From Pseudoglutamicibacter cumminsii (GTDB lineage: Bacteria > Actinomycetota > Actinomycetes > Actinomycetales > Micrococcaceae): 64,000 nt of DNA. Shown here piece after piece: positions 1-10,420 of the stretch (its first letter is position 1; the number at the start of each line of letters is the position of its first letter). Made by a program: the position numbers and the translations under genes. Location: the NCBI RefSeq assembly GCF_003143995.1, contig NZ_QFWG01000005.1:85256-149255 (forward strand), in the 5' to 3' direction. The notes beneath the pieces are model-generated. The model made no database searches. It had not been told where the DNA came from and saw only the letters and a program-made list of their open reading frames with translations.

Positions 1-731
1 TTCTGCAGTGCCTCACCGGCTTCGGCGAGGCATCCCGCATGACCCAGTTCAAGGACAAGTCGAGCCGCTACGGGGCCGACTCGACCAACGTGGGCCTGTT
101 TACCTACCCATCGCTCATGGCGGCCGACATCCTGCTTTACAAGGCGGATCAAGTGCCGGTCGGGGACGACCAGACCCAGCACGTCGAACTGACCCGCACC
201 CTCGCACAACGCTTCAACCACCGCTTCGGTGAGGTGTTCGTGATTCCTAAGGCCGTCAACCCGCCAAACGGTGCCCGCATCTACGACCTGCAGGACCCGA
301 CCTCCAAGATGTCCAAGTCCGGCGAATCACCTAACGGCCGCATCGACATCCTCGATGCGCCAAAGACGATCGCCAAGCGCATCAAGTCCGCAGTGACGGA
401 CAATGGCACCGAGATCTCCTTCGACCGCGAGACCAAGCCGGGCGTATCCAACCTGCTTTCGATCCTCTCCGCGGTAACTGACAAGCCAATCGACGCGCTT
501 GTGGCCGAGTACGAAGGCAAGATGTACGGCCATCTCAAGGTAGACGTTGCCGACGCCGTGGTCGCGGCCCTCGAGCCGGTCCGCGACCGCACGCTCGAGC
601 TGCTCGATGACCCTGCCGAACTGGACCGCTTGCTCGCCGTTGGCGCGGCGAAGGCCCGCGCGGTTGCACAAGAGACCCTCAAAGAGGTGTACGACGCGGT
701 CGGCTTCCTGCCTCCTGCACGCTTGTCCTAA
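1..731 (+). CDS. trpS: Tryptophanyl-tRNA synthetase, C-terminal part (left-truncated)
   Basis: Class I aminoacyl-tRNA synthetase that charges tRNA-Trp in the cytoplasm. The window opens inside the gene: the frame is already open at base 3 and reads [16 protein letters not shown], the conserved stretch in the middle of bacterial TrpRS, so the ATG at 39 is an internal Met and not the start. The ATP-binding KMSKS signature is intact at 306-320. About 242 residues are visible out of a usual length of roughly 330-340. The gene ends at TAA 729-731 and is followed by a strong intrinsic terminator. The 2H phosphoesterase downstream has its own promoter. Confidence 0.96.
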   Translation, partial: LQCLTGFGEASRMTQFKDKSSRYGADSTNVGLFTYPSLMAADILLYKADQVPVGDDQTQHVELTRTLAQRFNHRFGEVFVIPKAVNPPNGARIYDLQDPTSKMSKSGESPNGRIDILDAPKTIAKRIKSAVTDNGTEISFDRETKPGVSNLLSILSAVTDKPIDALVAEYEGKMYGHLKVDVADAVVAALEPVRDRTLELLDDPAELDRLLAVGAAKARAVAQETLKEVYDAVGFLPPARLS

Positions 732-770
732 GAACCTCAAGCCCGCCTCAAATGAAGCCACGGCGCAATC

Positions 771-807
771 TGGAGCCCAGCATTTCGCTGGGCTCCAGCT
801 TCTTTTA
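771..807 (+). terminator. Intrinsic terminator of trpS
   Basis: A perfect 10-bp stem (TGGAGCCCAG at 771-780 with CTGGGCTCCA at 788-797), a 7-nt loop and a T-rich tail GCTTCTTTTA. It starts 40 nt after the trpS stop codon. Confidence 0.85.
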
Positions 808-819
808 TGGGCTGCGCGG

Positions 820-825
820 TAAGGT
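820..825 (+). promoter_or_regulatory. Candidate -10 element (TAAGGT) for leaderless transcription of the 2H phosphoesterase gene
   Basis: TAAGGT ends exactly 6 nt before the ATG at 832 and there is no Shine-Dalgarno sequence. This is the spacing expected if transcription starts at the A of the start codon. The -35 region is not recognisable. Confidence 0.45.
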
Positions 826-831
826 TCAAGT

Positions 832-1443
832 ATGGGAACCGAACGCAACGAGCACGGCGCGACCCAGGACGGATCAACAGAGCGCGGAGCAACACAGGAC
901 GGAGCAGCGCAGGGGAGCATCCGCCTTCCTGGGGCGAGCCAGTCCTTTCTCGGCATCGTGATCCCAGTTGAGGGCGAGTACGCCCGCAAGGTTTCGCAAA
1001 CCCGCGCTGCAACGGGCGATCCGTTCGCCTACATCCCTCCGCACATCACGCTAATGTCAGGCGTACCGTTGACTGACCCTGCGGAAGCGATTGCTCACGT
1101 CCGGAACGTTGTGTCAGCGTTTTCGTCATTCCCGATTCGTTTCGCGGGAACCGACACGTTCTACCCGGTTTCACCCGTGACCTATCTCCGTGTGGTGGAG
1201 GGGGAGCGGGAACTCACCGAGCTACATGAACGCCTGCATGCCGGCCCGCTCGATTCGAAACCGGCGTTCCCTTTCGTGCCACATCTCACCCTGGCGCAGG
1301 AGATCGCGCCTGAGCGTCTTGCCGAGGTGCGCCGGGAGTGGGAGGACGTCTCGTTCAATATGGCGGCGCACAGCGTCACGGTGCATGTGGGGGACGGCGC
1401 GGGGGCTTGGACTCAGATCGAAGAGCTCGTTTTCAACGGCTGA
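832..1443 (+). CDS. 2'-5' RNA ligase / 2H phosphoesterase family protein
   Basis: Small cytoplasmic 2H-superfamily protein (203 aa). The family acts on 2'-5' phosphodiester or cyclic phosphate bonds in RNA or nucleotides; the substrate here is unknown. The two HxT signatures that define the family are visible as PHITLMSG (about residue 66) and PHLTLAQ (about residue 147). The first ~35 residues are a low-complexity tail containing two copies of GATQDG, poorly conserved by its look and probably disordered. No ribosome binding site precedes the ATG; a -10-like hexamer 6 nt upstream suggests leaderless expression. A methionine inside the tail is absent, so the start is not easily moved. The gene follows trpS, an arrangement I recall from other Micrococcaceae. 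Confidence 0.85.
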   Translation: MGTERNEHGATQDGSTERGATQDGAAQGSIRLPGASQSFLGIVIPVEGEYARKVSQTRAATGDPFAYIPPHITLMSGVPLTDPAEAIAHVRNVVSAFSSFPIRFAGTDTFYPVSPVTYLRVVEGERELTELHERLHAGPLDSKPAFPFVPHLTLAQEIAPERLAEVRREWEDVSFNMAAHSVTVHVGDGAGAWTQIEELVFNG

Positions 1444-1462
1444 TCCGCCGACGCTGTATCGT

Positions 1463-1499
1463 CCAACACTGTTAGACGTTTGCCAACACTGTTAAACGT
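1463..1499 (+). repeat. Two tandem copies of a 20-bp unit downstream of the 2H phosphoesterase gene
   Basis: CCAACACTGTTAGACGT (1463-1479) recurs as CCAACACTGTTAAACGT (1483-1499), period 20 bp. Each copy contains the small dyad AACA-C-TGTT. It lies between the stop codon and the terminator stem, overlapping the latter by two bases. Confidence 0.8.
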
Positions 1500-1540
1500 G
1501 TGTGGGCCGGAAAGGGACATTCCCTTTCCGGCCCACACAC
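1498..1540. terminator. Bidirectional hairpin between the convergent 2H phosphoesterase and sdhB genes
   Basis: A perfect 20-bp inverted repeat (1498-1517 with 1521-1540) around a 3-nt loop. It has no T-tract on the plus strand but sits midway between two convergent genes, so it probably stops transcription in both directions. Confidence 0.8.
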
Positions 1541-1578
1541 ATGCGAGGGGCTAAGCCCTACACGGCCATGCCGTCACC

Positions 1579-2355
1579 TTAGACGGTGCGGTTCAGGATC
1601 GCGCGCTTGACCTCAGCGATGGCCTTGGTCACCTGGATGCCACGTGGGCATGCCTCGGTGCAGTTGAAGGTCGTGCGGCAGCGCCATACGCCTTCCTTGT
1701 CGTTGAGGACCTCAAGACGCATGTCGCCGGCCTCGTCACGCGAGTCGAAGATGAAGCGGTGAGCGTTCACAACGGCCGCTGGGCCGAAGTACTGGCCGTC
1801 GGTCCAGAAGATCGGGCACGACGTGGTGCATGCTGCACACAGGATGCACTTGGTGGTGTCATCGAAGCGTGCACGCTCTTCCTGGGACTGCAGGCGCTCA
1901 CGGGTTGGAGCGTTGCCCTTGGTCACGAGGAAGGGCATGACCTCACGGTAGGACTGGAAGAACGGTTCCATGTCCACGATAAGGTCCTTCTCGACTGGAA
2001 GGCCCTTGATTGGCTCAACGGTGATTGGCTTGGAGGTGTCCAAATCCTTGAGCAGGGTCTTGCATGCCAAGCGGTTGCGGCCGTTGATGCGCATAGCGTC
2101 GGAGCCGCAAATGCCGTGGGCGCAGGAACGACGGAACGAAAGCGAACCGTCCTGATCCCACTTAGCCTGGTGTAGGGCATCCAGGACACGGTCGGTGCCG
2201 TACATGGTCAGCTTGAACTCGTCCCAGTGGGCCTCGTCGGAGACCTCTGGGTTGAAGCGGCGGACCTTCAGGGTGATATCGAACTGTTCGATTTCGCCGG
2301 ACTCGGAGCCAGCAACCTCAATCTTGGATGCTGGTTCAGCAACGTTGGTAGACAT
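1579..2355 (-). CDS. sdhB: Succinate dehydrogenase iron-sulfur subunit
   Basis: Electron-transfer subunit of complex II (258 aa); it passes electrons from the SdhA flavin to the membrane anchor. The N-terminal ferredoxin domain carries the [2Fe-2S] ligands Cys78, Cys83, Asp86 and Cys98 (the Asp replaces a Cys, as in many SdhB proteins). The C-terminal domain carries C170-x2-C-x2-C-x3-C-P and C226-x5-C-x3-C-P, which bind the [4Fe-4S] and [3Fe-4S] centres. Last gene of sdhCDAB: its ATG overlaps the sdhA stop codon (TGATG), so translation is coupled. It is terminated against the convergent upstream gene by the hairpin at 1498-1540. Confidence 0.98.
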   Translation of the reverse strand: MSTNVAEPASKIEVAGSESGEIEQFDITLKVRRFNPEVSDEAHWDEFKLTMYGTDRVLDALHQAKWDQDGSLSFRRSCAHGICGSDAMRINGRNRLACKTLLKDLDTSKPITVEPIKGLPVEKDLIVDMEPFFQSYREVMPFLVTKGNAPTRERLQSQEERARFDDTTKCILCAACTTSCPIFWTDGQYFGPAAVVNAHRFIFDSRDEAGDMRLEVLNDKEGVWRCRTTFNCTEACPRGIQVTKAIAEVKRAILNRTV

Positions 2356-4142
2356 CAGTACTTACGCTCCATCGGTTCGTAGCGGGTGAAGACAACCGGC
2401 TTGGTTTCGAAACGCAGGCCGCGAGTGCCGTCGATGTTGGCGGACTCGTCCTTGTAGATCATGGAGTGCTTCATGAAGTTCTCATCGTCACGGTTCGGGT
2501 AGTCCTCGTGGTAGTGGCCACCGCGGGACTCGTGACGGTGCATAGCAGCAACGGTCATGACCTCTGCAAGGTCGAGCAGGAAACCGAGCTCGATGGCTTC
2601 GAGCAGGTCCAGGTTGAAGCGCTTGCCCTTGTCCTGGATACCAACCGACTTGTAACGCTCACGCAGCGCCTCGATGTCATCGAGGGCCTGCTTCATGGAA
2701 GCCTCGGAACGGAACACCTGCATGTTGGTGTCCATGGTCTGCTGCAGTTCGGCACGGATGTGCGCAACGCGCTCTGGGCCGTCGTTGTGCAGAGCGTGGT
2801 TGACCTGCTCTTCGACGAACGCGGTTGGGTTCTCCGGAACAGCAACGAACTCAGCGTTACGCGCGTATTCAGCGGCGTTGATGCCGGAGCGCTTACCGAA
2901 GACGTTGATGTCCAGAAGCGAGTTGGTGCCCAGACGGTTCGAGCCGTGAACGGAAACGCACGCGACCTCACCGGCAGCGTACAGGCCAGGCACGATCGTG
3001 TCGTTGTCCTGGAGGACCTCACCCTTCACGTTGGTTGGGATACCACCCATGATGTAGTGAGCGGTCGGGAAGACCGGAACAGGCTCGGTGTATGGCTCGA
3101 CACCCAGGTAGGTGCGTGCGAATTCGGTGATGTCCGGGAGCTTCTCGTCGATGTGGGAAGGCTCGAGGTGGGTGAGGTCGAGGAGGACGTAGTCCTTCTT
3201 CGGGCCAGCACCGCGACCTTCGCGGACTTCCTGAGCCATCGAACGTGCCACGATGTCACGTGGCGCGAGGTCCTTAATGGTTGGTGCGTAGCGCTCCATG
3301 AAGCGCTCACCGTCGCCGTTACGCAGGACGCCACCTTCACCACGAGCAGCCTCGGAGAGGAGGATGCCGAGGCCAGCGAGGCCGGTCGGGTGGAACTGGA
3401 CGAACTCCATGTCCTCGAGTGGCAGGCCTGCGCGGAACGCGATCGCCATGCCGTCACCCGTGAGGGTGTGAGCGTTCGAGGTGGTCTTGAAGATCTTGCC
3501 TGCGCCACCGGTTGCGAAGACAACCGACTTAGCCTGGAAGACCTCGATCTCGCCGGTTGCGAGGTCATAGGTCACGACGCCGGCAACGCGCTTCTGCTTG
3601 TACGGGGTGCCGTCTTCGCGGGTCGCGTCCTCTTCCGTGAGGAGCAGGTCGAGAACGTAGACCTCGTTGAAGAACTCAACGTTGTGCTTGACGCAGTTTT
3701 GGTAGAGGGTCTGCAGAATCATGTGACCCGTGCGGTCTGCTGCGTAGCAAGCGCGGCGGACAGGGGCCTTACCGTGGTCGCGGGTGTGGCCACCGAAGCG
3801 ACGCTGGTCAATCTTGCCTTCTGGGGTTCGGTTGAACGGGAGACCCATCTGCTCGAGGTCGATCACCGCGTCGATGGCTTCCTTAGCCATGATCTCCGCG
3901 GCGTCCTGGTCAACGAGGTAGTCGCCACCCTTAATGGTGTCGAACGTGTGCCATTCCCAGTTGTCCTCTTCAACGTTGGCGAGTGCCGCGCACATACCGC
4001 CCTGCGCTGCACCGGTGTGAGAACGAGTTGGGTAGAGCTTAGTCAAGACCGCGGTGCGTGCACGCTGACCTGCCTCGATGGCAGCGCGCATGCCGGCGCC
4101 GCCGGCACCGACGATCACGACGTCGTACTGATGTACCTGCAT
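2355..4142 (-). CDS. sdhA: Succinate dehydrogenase flavoprotein subunit
   Basis: Catalytic subunit of complex II (595 aa): oxidises succinate to fumarate with covalently bound FAD on the cytoplasmic face of the membrane. Visible motifs are the Rossmann FAD loop VGAGGAGMRA (about 11-20), SHTGAAQGG (41-49), whose His42 is the expected covalent FAD attachment site, FHPTG, the HYIMGG substrate-site segment, and the C-terminal arginine-rich region before the tail. An AAGGA Shine-Dalgarno sequence lies about 9 nt before the ATG. Third gene of the sdhCDAB operon. A long open frame on the opposite strand (2466-4229) is only the codon-bias shadow of this gene. Confidence 0.98.
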   Translation of the reverse strand: MQVHQYDVVIVGAGGAGMRAAIEAGQRARTAVLTKLYPTRSHTGAAQGGMCAALANVEEDNWEWHTFDTIKGGDYLVDQDAAEIMAKEAIDAVIDLEQMGLPFNRTPEGKIDQRRFGGHTRDHGKAPVRRACYAADRTGHMILQTLYQNCVKHNVEFFNEVYVLDLLLTEEDATREDGTPYKQKRVAGVVTYDLATGEIEVFQAKSVVFATGGAGKIFKTTSNAHTLTGDGMAIAFRAGLPLEDMEFVQFHPTGLAGLGILLSEAARGEGGVLRNGDGERFMERYAPTIKDLAPRDIVARSMAQEVREGRGAGPKKDYVLLDLTHLEPSHIDEKLPDITEFARTYLGVEPYTEPVPVFPTAHYIMGGIPTNVKGEVLQDNDTIVPGLYAAGEVACVSVHGSNRLGTNSLLDINVFGKRSGINAAEYARNAEFVAVPENPTAFVEEQVNHALHNDGPERVAHIRAELQQTMDTNMQVFRSEASMKQALDDIEALRERYKSVGIQDKGKRFNLDLLEAIELGFLLDLAEVMTVAAMHRHESRGGHYHEDYPNRDDENFMKHSMIYKDESANIDGTRGLRFETKPVVFTRYEPMERKY

Positions 4143-4176
4143 TCGTGTTTTCCTTTTCGAAACGTCAGGGGGCTAC

Positions 4177-4629
4177 TCAGGCGCCACACACGGCGAGAGT
4201 CGAGCCAGGGATGCATGGGTCAAAGGTGAAAATGACCATGGTGCCGAGAATCACGGTGAAGATCGATGCGATGTAGAGGATCGTCTTGAGCCAGAAACGG
4301 GTGCGATCCTTCTCAGCGTAGTCATTGATGATGGTGCGAACACCGTTGGTGCCATGCAGCATTGCCAGCCACAGCATCGTCAGATCCCAGAACTGCCACA
4401 GTGGGTTAGCCCACTTACCGGCAACGAAACCGAAATTGATAGCTGCGACGCCGTCGCCCACCAGCAGGTTGGTGATGAGGTGGCCGAAGATCAGAACGAT
4501 CAAGACCACGCCAGAGAAGCGCATGAACAGCCATGTCATCATCTCGAAGTTGTTGCGGGACTTACGTGACCGGTTGTACTTCGGGTCAATCCGTGGGGAA
4601 CGGGGAGCTTCAATCTGTGCAGTAGCCAT
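4177..4629 (-). CDS. sdhD: Succinate dehydrogenase hydrophobic membrane anchor subunit
   Basis: Second membrane anchor of complex II (150 aa); with SdhC it binds haem and quinone and holds SdhAB to the membrane. Three hydrophobic segments are visible (about 33-55, 75-95 and 112-135). The histidine in GHLITNLL is a plausible haem ligand and LHGTNGVRTI is the family-typical loop after helix 2. It starts 2 nt after the sdhC stop codon and runs 34 nt before sdhA, within one operon. Confidence 0.95.
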   Translation of the reverse strand: MATAQIEAPRSPRIDPKYNRSRKSRNNFEMMTWLFMRFSGVVLIVLIFGHLITNLLVGDGVAAINFGFVAGKWANPLWQFWDLTMLWLAMLHGTNGVRTIINDYAEKDRTRFWLKTILYIASIFTVILGTMVIFTFDPCIPGSTLAVCGA

Positions 4630-4631
4630 GA

Positions 4632-5024
4632 TTAGTTACCCCCAAAGAAGTGGCTGAACACGAGAGTCAAGTGGCGGGCGCCGAATGCGGCGACGGTCAC
4701 GACCCAGAGGACAATGACGCCCCAGAAGAGGCCGCGCTGAATCTTGGTGCCCTGCTTGAGGAAGTCAACCAAGATCAAGCGGACACCGTTGAAGGCGTGG
4801 AACACGATAGCGGCAACGAGTGCGAACTCGGCGATCGCCATGATCGGGTTCTTGTACGCGCCAATCACGGCGTCGTATGCGCCTGGGTCAATGCGAACCA
4901 GGGCGGTGTCCAGAACGTGGACGAGCAAAAAGAAGAAAATAACGACACCGGTAACGCGGTGTCCCACCCACGACCACATGCCTTCACGGCCGCGGTACAG
5001 GGTGCCAGAAGATGTCTTCGACAC
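4632..5024 (-). CDS. sdhC: Succinate dehydrogenase cytochrome b556 subunit
   Basis: First gene of sdhCDAB and first membrane anchor of complex II (130 aa), with three hydrophobic helices, the N-terminal GTLYRG...MWSW signature and HAFNGVRLIL near helix 2. I chose the GTG at 5022-5024 because a perfect GGAGGT Shine-Dalgarno sequence (5031-5036) lies 6 nt upstream; an in-frame GTG at 5069 would extend the protein by 15 residues but has no ribosome binding site. A -10-like TAGGCT (minus strand, 5106-5111) is a possible promoter. The gene diverges from manC across a ~280-bp intergenic region in which I see nothing else. Confidence 0.93.
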   Translation of the reverse strand: MSKTSSGTLYRGREGMWSWVGHRVTGVVIFFFLLVHVLDTALVRIDPGAYDAVIGAYKNPIMAIAEFALVAAIVFHAFNGVRLILVDFLKQGTKIQRGLFWGVIVLWVVTVAAFGARHLTLVFSHFFGGN

Positions 5025-5306
5025 TGATCTACCTCCAAGACCACCGGGCGTATGTGCCACTTTGGGCACAATTTCGGGTGCGCGCCGATGTCAGCGTTCC
5101 TATCTAGCCTAATGCACTTTGAGTTCGCTTGCCGCGTAGCTAGCCAAGAGTGTGACCTGTGCCGCACAAATGCGTTGGTTGCTCTCGGGGTCAACGTCAT
5201 CTGGCTGAAATACGCACGCTAAAGCTTTCTTAATAGAGTGTGGGCAGCCGTGAAACGGGGGCACGTGTGTCAGGGCAGGCAGGTGTTCTCGGGTAGGGTG
5301 AATCAA

Positions 5307-6437
5307 ATGATGATGAATGATGGTGTCTCCGACGACGTCATGAAGCGCTTTTATGGCGTCATTCCTGCCGGCGGGACGGGGACTCGGTTGTGGCCACTGT
5401 CGCGGGCCGCTGCCCCTAAGTTTTTGCATGACCTCACAGGTTGCGGCAGCACACTCATTCGTTCGACGTACGAACGCCTTTTGCCGCTGACTAACGAGCG
5501 CGTCCTCGTCGTCACGGGGCAAGCGCACGGCGAGGCTGTTCGCCGCCAGATCACAGAACTTCGTGAGCATGACCTCGTGTTGGAGCCTGAACCGAAGGAC
5601 TCTGCCGCGGCGATTGGCTTGACTGCCGCGATTCTCAATAAGTTCAACCCAGACATCATCATGGGTTCGTTCGCGGCCGATCAGGTCATCACTCCGGAAG
5701 CACAGTTCCGTGACGCGGTCGTGGAGGCAGTACATGTTGCCGCGACGGGCAAGATCGTGACGATCGGAATCACCCCGACCTATGCCGCGACCGGTTTCGG
5801 TTACATCCGTGCGGGCAAAAAGCTGATCATCCCGGGCGCTCCGAACGGCCGTGCAGTGATCGATTTTGTTGAAAAGCCGGGAGAGGACGCGGCGCAGCGT
5901 TATCTTGCGAGCGGCAACTACTTGTGGAATGCAGGCATGTTCGTGGCCCCTGTCGGGCTGATGCTCAAGCATCTGCGGAAGAACGAGCCGGCGCTGGCCG
6001 CAGGTCTTGAGGAGATCGCCGATGCGTGGGGCACTGATCGTCAACAGCAGGTCATGAACGATGTGTGGCCTGGCCTGCCTAAAACTGCGATTGACTACGC
6101 GGTTGCGGAACCTGCGGCCGCCGCGGGCGATGTTGCGGTGGTTCCAGGTGAGTTCACGTGGGATGACGTAGGTGACTTCGCTGCCCTTGGACGTCTTAAT
6201 CCGGCAGAAGATGACTCCCGCGTAAGAGTCCTTGGTCATGGCGGCCGTGTCTACGTCGATGAGTCCTCCGGCATCGTTGTGTCCGATACCAACCGTGTGA
6301 TCGCTTTGATCGGCGTGGAAGATGTTGTCGTCGTCGATACGCCTGATGCGCTGCTTGTGACCACCAAATCGCACGCGCAGCAGGTTAAGGACGCAGTTAA
6401 CGCGTTGAAGGCTCACGGCCAAACCGACGTACTCTAA
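5307..6437 (+). CDS. manC: Mannose-1-phosphate guanylyltransferase
   Basis: Makes GDP-mannose from mannose-1-phosphate and GTP in the cytoplasm; 376 aa. The N-terminal nucleotidyltransferase signature IPAGGTGTRLWPLSR and the metal/substrate motif FVEKP are intact. There is no C-terminal isomerase domain, so this is the monofunctional ManC type; the isomerase is supplied by manA at 30-31 kb. Three consecutive ATG codons occur at 5307-5315, and an AGGGTG Shine-Dalgarno sequence lies about 6 nt upstream of the first. The GDP-mannose probably feeds polyprenyl-phosphate-mannose and hence Pmt (47-49 kb). The last 12 coding bases are duplicated just beyond the stop codon. Confidence 0.94.
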   Translation: MMMNDGVSDDVMKRFYGVIPAGGTGTRLWPLSRAAAPKFLHDLTGCGSTLIRSTYERLLPLTNERVLVVTGQAHGEAVRRQITELREHDLVLEPEPKDSAAAIGLTAAILNKFNPDIIMGSFAADQVITPEAQFRDAVVEAVHVAATGKIVTIGITPTYAATGFGYIRAGKKLIIPGAPNGRAVIDFVEKPGEDAAQRYLASGNYLWNAGMFVAPVGLMLKHLRKNEPALAAGLEEIADAWGTDRQQQVMNDVWPGLPKTAIDYAVAEPAAAAGDVAVVPGEFTWDDVGDFAALGRLNPAEDDSRVRVLGHGGRVYVDESSGIVVSDTNRVIALIGVEDVVVVDTPDALLVTTKSHAQQVKDAVNALKAHGQTDVL

Positions 6438-6452
6438 CAGCGACGTACTCTA
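6425..6452 (+). repeat. Duplicated 3' end of manC
   Basis: CGACGTACTCTA occurs at 6425-6436, running into the manC stop codon, and again at 6441-6452, period 16 bp. Confidence 0.85.
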
Positions 6453-6480
6453 TTGAGGAGACGAAGAGGAAGGTAACGCC

Positions 6481-7686
6481 GTGACAGCTCAAACGTTCGC
6501 ACTGGACACTTCTGCGCAAATCGAGGATCTGTTTGAGAGCCTCGTGGCGTTCCGACGTGAAGTGCATGCTGATCCGGAGTTGTCATTCGAGGAGTTCCGT
6601 ACAACCGACAGGATCGTAGAAGCCCTCGAAATAGCAGGACTTGAGCCTCAGCGCTTGCAGGACACCGGCGTTTACGTTGATATCGGCGAGGGGCCTTTCG
6701 CGATCGGCTTGCGTGCAGATATCGACGCTCTGCCGGTCACCGAAGTTACGGGACTCGAGTACGCATCCAAAAACAAGGGTGTGGCGCATGCGTGTGGCCA
6801 CGACGTCCACACGACCGTGATGCTCGGCGTCGCGTTCGTGCTTCACCGCCTGAATCAGGAAGGCAAGCTCAACGCTCGCGTACGCGTCATCTTCCAGCCA
6901 GCTGAAGAGAAGATGCCGGGCGGAGCTAAGAAGGTCATTAAGCAGGGCATCATTGACCCGCTTCCGCGCCTGGCCGCGTTGCACTGCGAGCCGCGCATCC
7001 TCGCGGGCCGCGTTGGAACCCGCATCGGCGCTATCACCTCGGCATCTGACACGATCCGCATTCGCCTTCACGGCCGCGGCGGCCACACGTCCCGCCCGCA
7101 TCTGACCGAGGACCTTGTGTACGCGATGGCGCAGATCGCGCTGGGTGTTCCGGCGGTTCTGAGCCGCCGCATCGACGTTCGTTCCGCGGTTTCTGTTGTG
7201 TGGGGTCAGATCAGCGCGGGTAACGCGCCGAACGCGATTCCGGCGTTCGGTACCTTGTCCGGCACGATGCGCTGCCTCGACGCCGGTGCGTGGGACCAGG
7301 CGGGTGAGTTGCTTGATCAGGTCATCAAGCAGGTCGCGGCGCCGTATAACGTTGAAGTTGAGCTGGATCACATCCGCGGTGTTCCGCCGGTTGTCAACGC
7401 CGAGTCCGAGACCGCGCTCATCGAAGAAGCCGCCCGCCAGGAGATCGGCGGCGAGGCTATCGAACTGATGCCGCAGTCGATGGGCGGCGAGGATTTCGCA
7501 TGGATGACGATGCGCAAGCCAGGCGTTCTGATGCGCTTGGGTACGCGCCGCCCCGGTGGGCCGGTTTACGACCTTCACCAGGGTGACTACGATCCGGATG
7601 AATCCGCGATCAAGACTGGCGTTGCTGTGATGGCTCGCGCCGCGCTGCTTGCTGCTGACGAGGCGGCGCACAAGGCGCAGAAGTAG
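6481..7686 (+). CDS. M20 family metallo-amidohydrolase (N-acyl amino acid / hippurate hydrolase type)
   Basis: Zinc- or manganese-dependent amidohydrolase of 401 aa that would cleave an N-acyl group from an amino acid or similar amide; the substrate cannot be read from the sequence. Metal-binding motifs are visible: ACGHDVHT (about residue 100), the PAEE stretch (about 140), and GGEDFAWM near the C-terminus; GLRADIDALPV is the family N-terminal signature. GTG start at 6481 with AGAGGAAGG about 8 nt upstream. It sits alone between manC and the DedA gene, so the context does not point to a pathway. The final codons plus stop (CAGAAGTAG) are tandemly duplicated in frame. Confidence 0.9.
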   Translation: MTAQTFALDTSAQIEDLFESLVAFRREVHADPELSFEEFRTTDRIVEALEIAGLEPQRLQDTGVYVDIGEGPFAIGLRADIDALPVTEVTGLEYASKNKGVAHACGHDVHTTVMLGVAFVLHRLNQEGKLNARVRVIFQPAEEKMPGGAKKVIKQGIIDPLPRLAALHCEPRILAGRVGTRIGAITSASDTIRIRLHGRGGHTSRPHLTEDLVYAMAQIALGVPAVLSRRIDVRSAVSVVWGQISAGNAPNAIPAFGTLSGTMRCLDAGAWDQAGELLDQVIKQVAAPYNVEVELDHIRGVPPVVNAESETALIEEAARQEIGGEAIELMPQSMGGEDFAWMTMRKPGVLMRLGTRRPGGPVYDLHQGDYDPDESAIKTGVAVMARAALLAADEAAHKAQK

Positions 7687-7695
7687 CAGAAGTAG
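7678..7695 (+). repeat. Perfect 9-bp tandem duplication of the stop-codon region of the amidohydrolase gene
   Basis: CAGAAGTAG occurs at 7678-7686 and again at 7687-7695. Because the period is 9, the second TAG is in frame with the first and forms a back-up stop. Confidence 0.85.
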
Positions 7696-7726
7696 TCGAC
7701 CGCGTCGATAGGAAGAGTATGACGGG

Positions 7727-8435
7727 ATGAACCTGATCGGACTAGTTGTCGCTTCAAAACTGGGCGACACGTTGGACATGGTTAACGATTGGATCCTCCA
7801 CACGGCGACCGCGTGGTGGGTTCTACCCGTTGTTTTCCTGATGTCCGTGATCGATGGGTTCTTCCCGGTTGTTCCCTCGGAGTCTTTGCTTATCGGCTTG
7901 TCTTCGGTGTGGAGCTCACAAGGCTTCTGGCCGGTGTTCGTTTTGGCGCTCGTGGGCGCAACCGGCGCTTTCATTGGCGACCAGATCGCTTATTCGATGG
8001 GCCGGGCGGTGGGCCGCCAGGGTTTCAAATGGATGCGCAGGCCTGCGGTCGCGAAGATGCTGGTGACCGCCGAAAAGCAGCTTGAGAAGCGTGGCGGCGT
8101 CCTGATTTTCACTGCGCGGTATGTGCCCATTGGTCGCGTCGCAGTGAACTTCACGGCCGGCGCGACGGGCTACTCGCGTAAGGCGTTCATGCTCTATGAC
8201 GCGATCGGGTGCCTCATGTGGGGCGCGTATTCCGTGTTGATCGGAACCGTGGGTGGCCAGTGGATGGAAGAGAACCGCCTGCTGGGGATTTTCATTTCGA
8301 TCTGTATCGCGATGGCGCTCGGCTGGGTCTTGGACCGCATCGTGCATCGCGTGATTTTTCGGGTTAACCCTGACTGGGAAGAAACTGAGCCGAAGCCTAA
8401 GCCTCCGCGCCGTGAGGTGCATTTGAAGGATCCCG

Positions 8436-8446
<11 letters not shown>
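7727..8446 (+). CDS. DedA family membrane protein
   Basis: Polytopic inner-membrane protein (239 aa) of the DedA/SNARE-associated family, now thought to include polyprenyl-phosphate and phospholipid flippases. It shows hydrophobic segments at about 28-50, 60-85, 140-165 and 185-210, and family motifs FPVVPSE, GDQIAYSMGR and FTARYVPIGR with the conserved arginines and glycine-rich helix break. The C-terminal ~25 residues are charged and proline-rich. Its stop overlaps the mazG start by 11 nt, indicating cotranscription. The ribosome binding site is weak. Confidence 0.9.
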
Positions 8447-10234
<1,788 letters not shown>

Positions 10235-10340
10235 ATTCAGGGCCTACGCGCGGCTGGCCGCAGCCGTGATCGCGTCTAGTGAGACTGCCGATGCGCTCGC
10301 GGCGCGGTTAGCCCGCAGACACAGCTCAGCTGAGTAGGAT

Positions 10341-10377
10341 AGGAAACCACCGAAGCTTTGTTCTTCGGTGGTTTCCT
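10341..10377 (+). terminator. Hairpin after eno
   Basis: A perfect 15-bp stem (10341-10355 with 10363-10377) with a 7-nt loop. There is no T-tract beyond the stem, as for many actinobacterial terminators. The following gene has its own Shine-Dalgarno sequence at 10408-10413. Confidence 0.7.
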
Positions 10378-10420
10378 GCGTTACTAGCGGGTATGGATTT
10401 AGCGCCGAAAGGATGTGCCA

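Noticed and set aside
2466..4229. A 587-codon open frame on the plus strand opposite sdhA
   Set aside because: It is exactly antisense to a clear sdhA gene, has no family resemblance, and arises from the codon bias of the real gene. Similar long antisense frames over manC, eno, ndh, glpX and fumC were dropped for the same reason.
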